A DNA stretch of 5,118 nt, from assembly GCA_002772825.1 (NCBI GenBank), contig PFDM01000051.1, forward strand, positions 1 through 5,118, given 5' to 3'. The first letter of the stretch is position 1. Every line of letters starts with the position of its first letter. Below, in pieces: positions 4,851-5,118 of the stretch. The translations under genes were made by a program, and so were the position numbers. Under the pieces are notes generated by a model that saw only the letters and a program-made list of their open reading frames with translations, did no database searches and was not told the DNA's origin. The DNA comes from Parcubacteria group bacterium CG10_big_fil_rev_8_21_14_0_10_38_31 (GTDB taxonomy: Bacteria; Patescibacteriota; Minisyncoccia; GCA-002772825).

Positions 4851-5118
4851 AAGAGCATATGGTGGATGCCTTGACTTAAAGAGGCGATGAAGGACGTGGC
4901 TAAGCTACGATAAGCTTCGGGGAGGTGCCAAGCAACCTTTGATCCGGAGATGTCCGAATGGGGAAACCCGTCAGAGTAAAGCTCTGTCAGGCGCTTTTAA
5001 AAGCGTTAGCTAACCCGCTGAAGTGAAACATCTCAGTAAGCGGAGGAAAAGAGAAAAATTTTTATTCCCTAAGTAGCGGCGAGCGAAAAGGGAATAGCCC
5101 AAACCTGATCGCATCACA
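4839..5118 (+). rRNA. 23S ribosomal RNA, 5' end (domain I), truncated by the window end
   Basis: Universal bacterial 23S domain I blocks occur in order: GGTGGATGCC (4861-4870), GAGGCGATGAAGGACGTG (4881-4898), TCCGAATGGGGAAACCC (4953-4969), AGTGAAACATCTCAGTA (5022-5038) and AGTAGCGGCGAGCGAA (5072-5087). Counting back 22 nt from GGTGGATGCC, by analogy with E. coli numbering, puts the mature 5' end at about 4839-4840; the exact base is uncertain by a few nucleotides. No intron or unusual insertion is evident in this part. No 16S, tRNA-Ile or tRNA-Ala precedes it: the upstream neighbour is a membrane-protein gene followed by a terminator. The gene's own promoter is not obvious in 4767-4838, which is about 80% A/T and offers several -10-like hexamers (for example TATATA at 4816-4821) without a matching -35. 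Confidence 0.97.

Overview
The window is AT-rich bacterial DNA with compactly packed genes, all on the + strand. It most resembles the Candidate Phyla Radiation (Patescibacteria, probably Parcubacteria). This rests on the gene families (the end of a DUF4015 putative glycoside hydrolase, a short soluble VirD4/TraG-like ATPase with a C-terminal zinc ribbon, a lamin-tail/PKD surface protein, and a 'TM helix repeat' MscS-related membrane protein), on non-ATG starts without clear Shine-Dalgarno sequences, and on a 23S rRNA gene with no 16S in front of it. The lineage call is an inference from recalled family resemblance, not from a database search.

Layout. 3-143 is the 3' end of the DUF4015 gene. 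144-382 has no confident gene, only two protein-like minus-strand fragments. 443-2275 (or 383-2275 from an upstream TTG) encodes the VirD4-like ATPase, with a good extended -10 promoter placed so that the mRNA would start at the ATG at 443. 2277-3671 (or from TTG 2268, overlapping the previous stop) encodes an exported, C-terminally anchored LTD-PKD protein, probably translated from the same mRNA. 3672-3881 is a noncoding stretch full of inverted repeats, some of them mutually exclusive, plus one perfect DnaA-box 9-mer. 3882-4559 encodes a five-helix membrane protein of the MscS-related TM-helix family. 4560-4838 holds a perfect 16-bp inverted repeat, a strong sigma70-like promoter whose -35 overlaps that repeat, a transcribed segment of about 105 nt, and a textbook intrinsic terminator. 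From about 4839 to the window end is the 5' part of 23S rRNA.

How the parts may work together. The ATPase and the LTD-PKD protein look like one operon: a cytosolic motor and an envelope-anchored, outward-facing protein. That fits a DNA- or protein-moving surface process, but no relaxase, VirB4/VirB6 or pilin gene is visible, so a conjugation role is not shown. The membrane channel-like gene and the 23S gene look like separate transcription units. The least explained parts are the two structured noncoding regions (3672-3881 and 4596-4766) and the separation of 23S from 16S.
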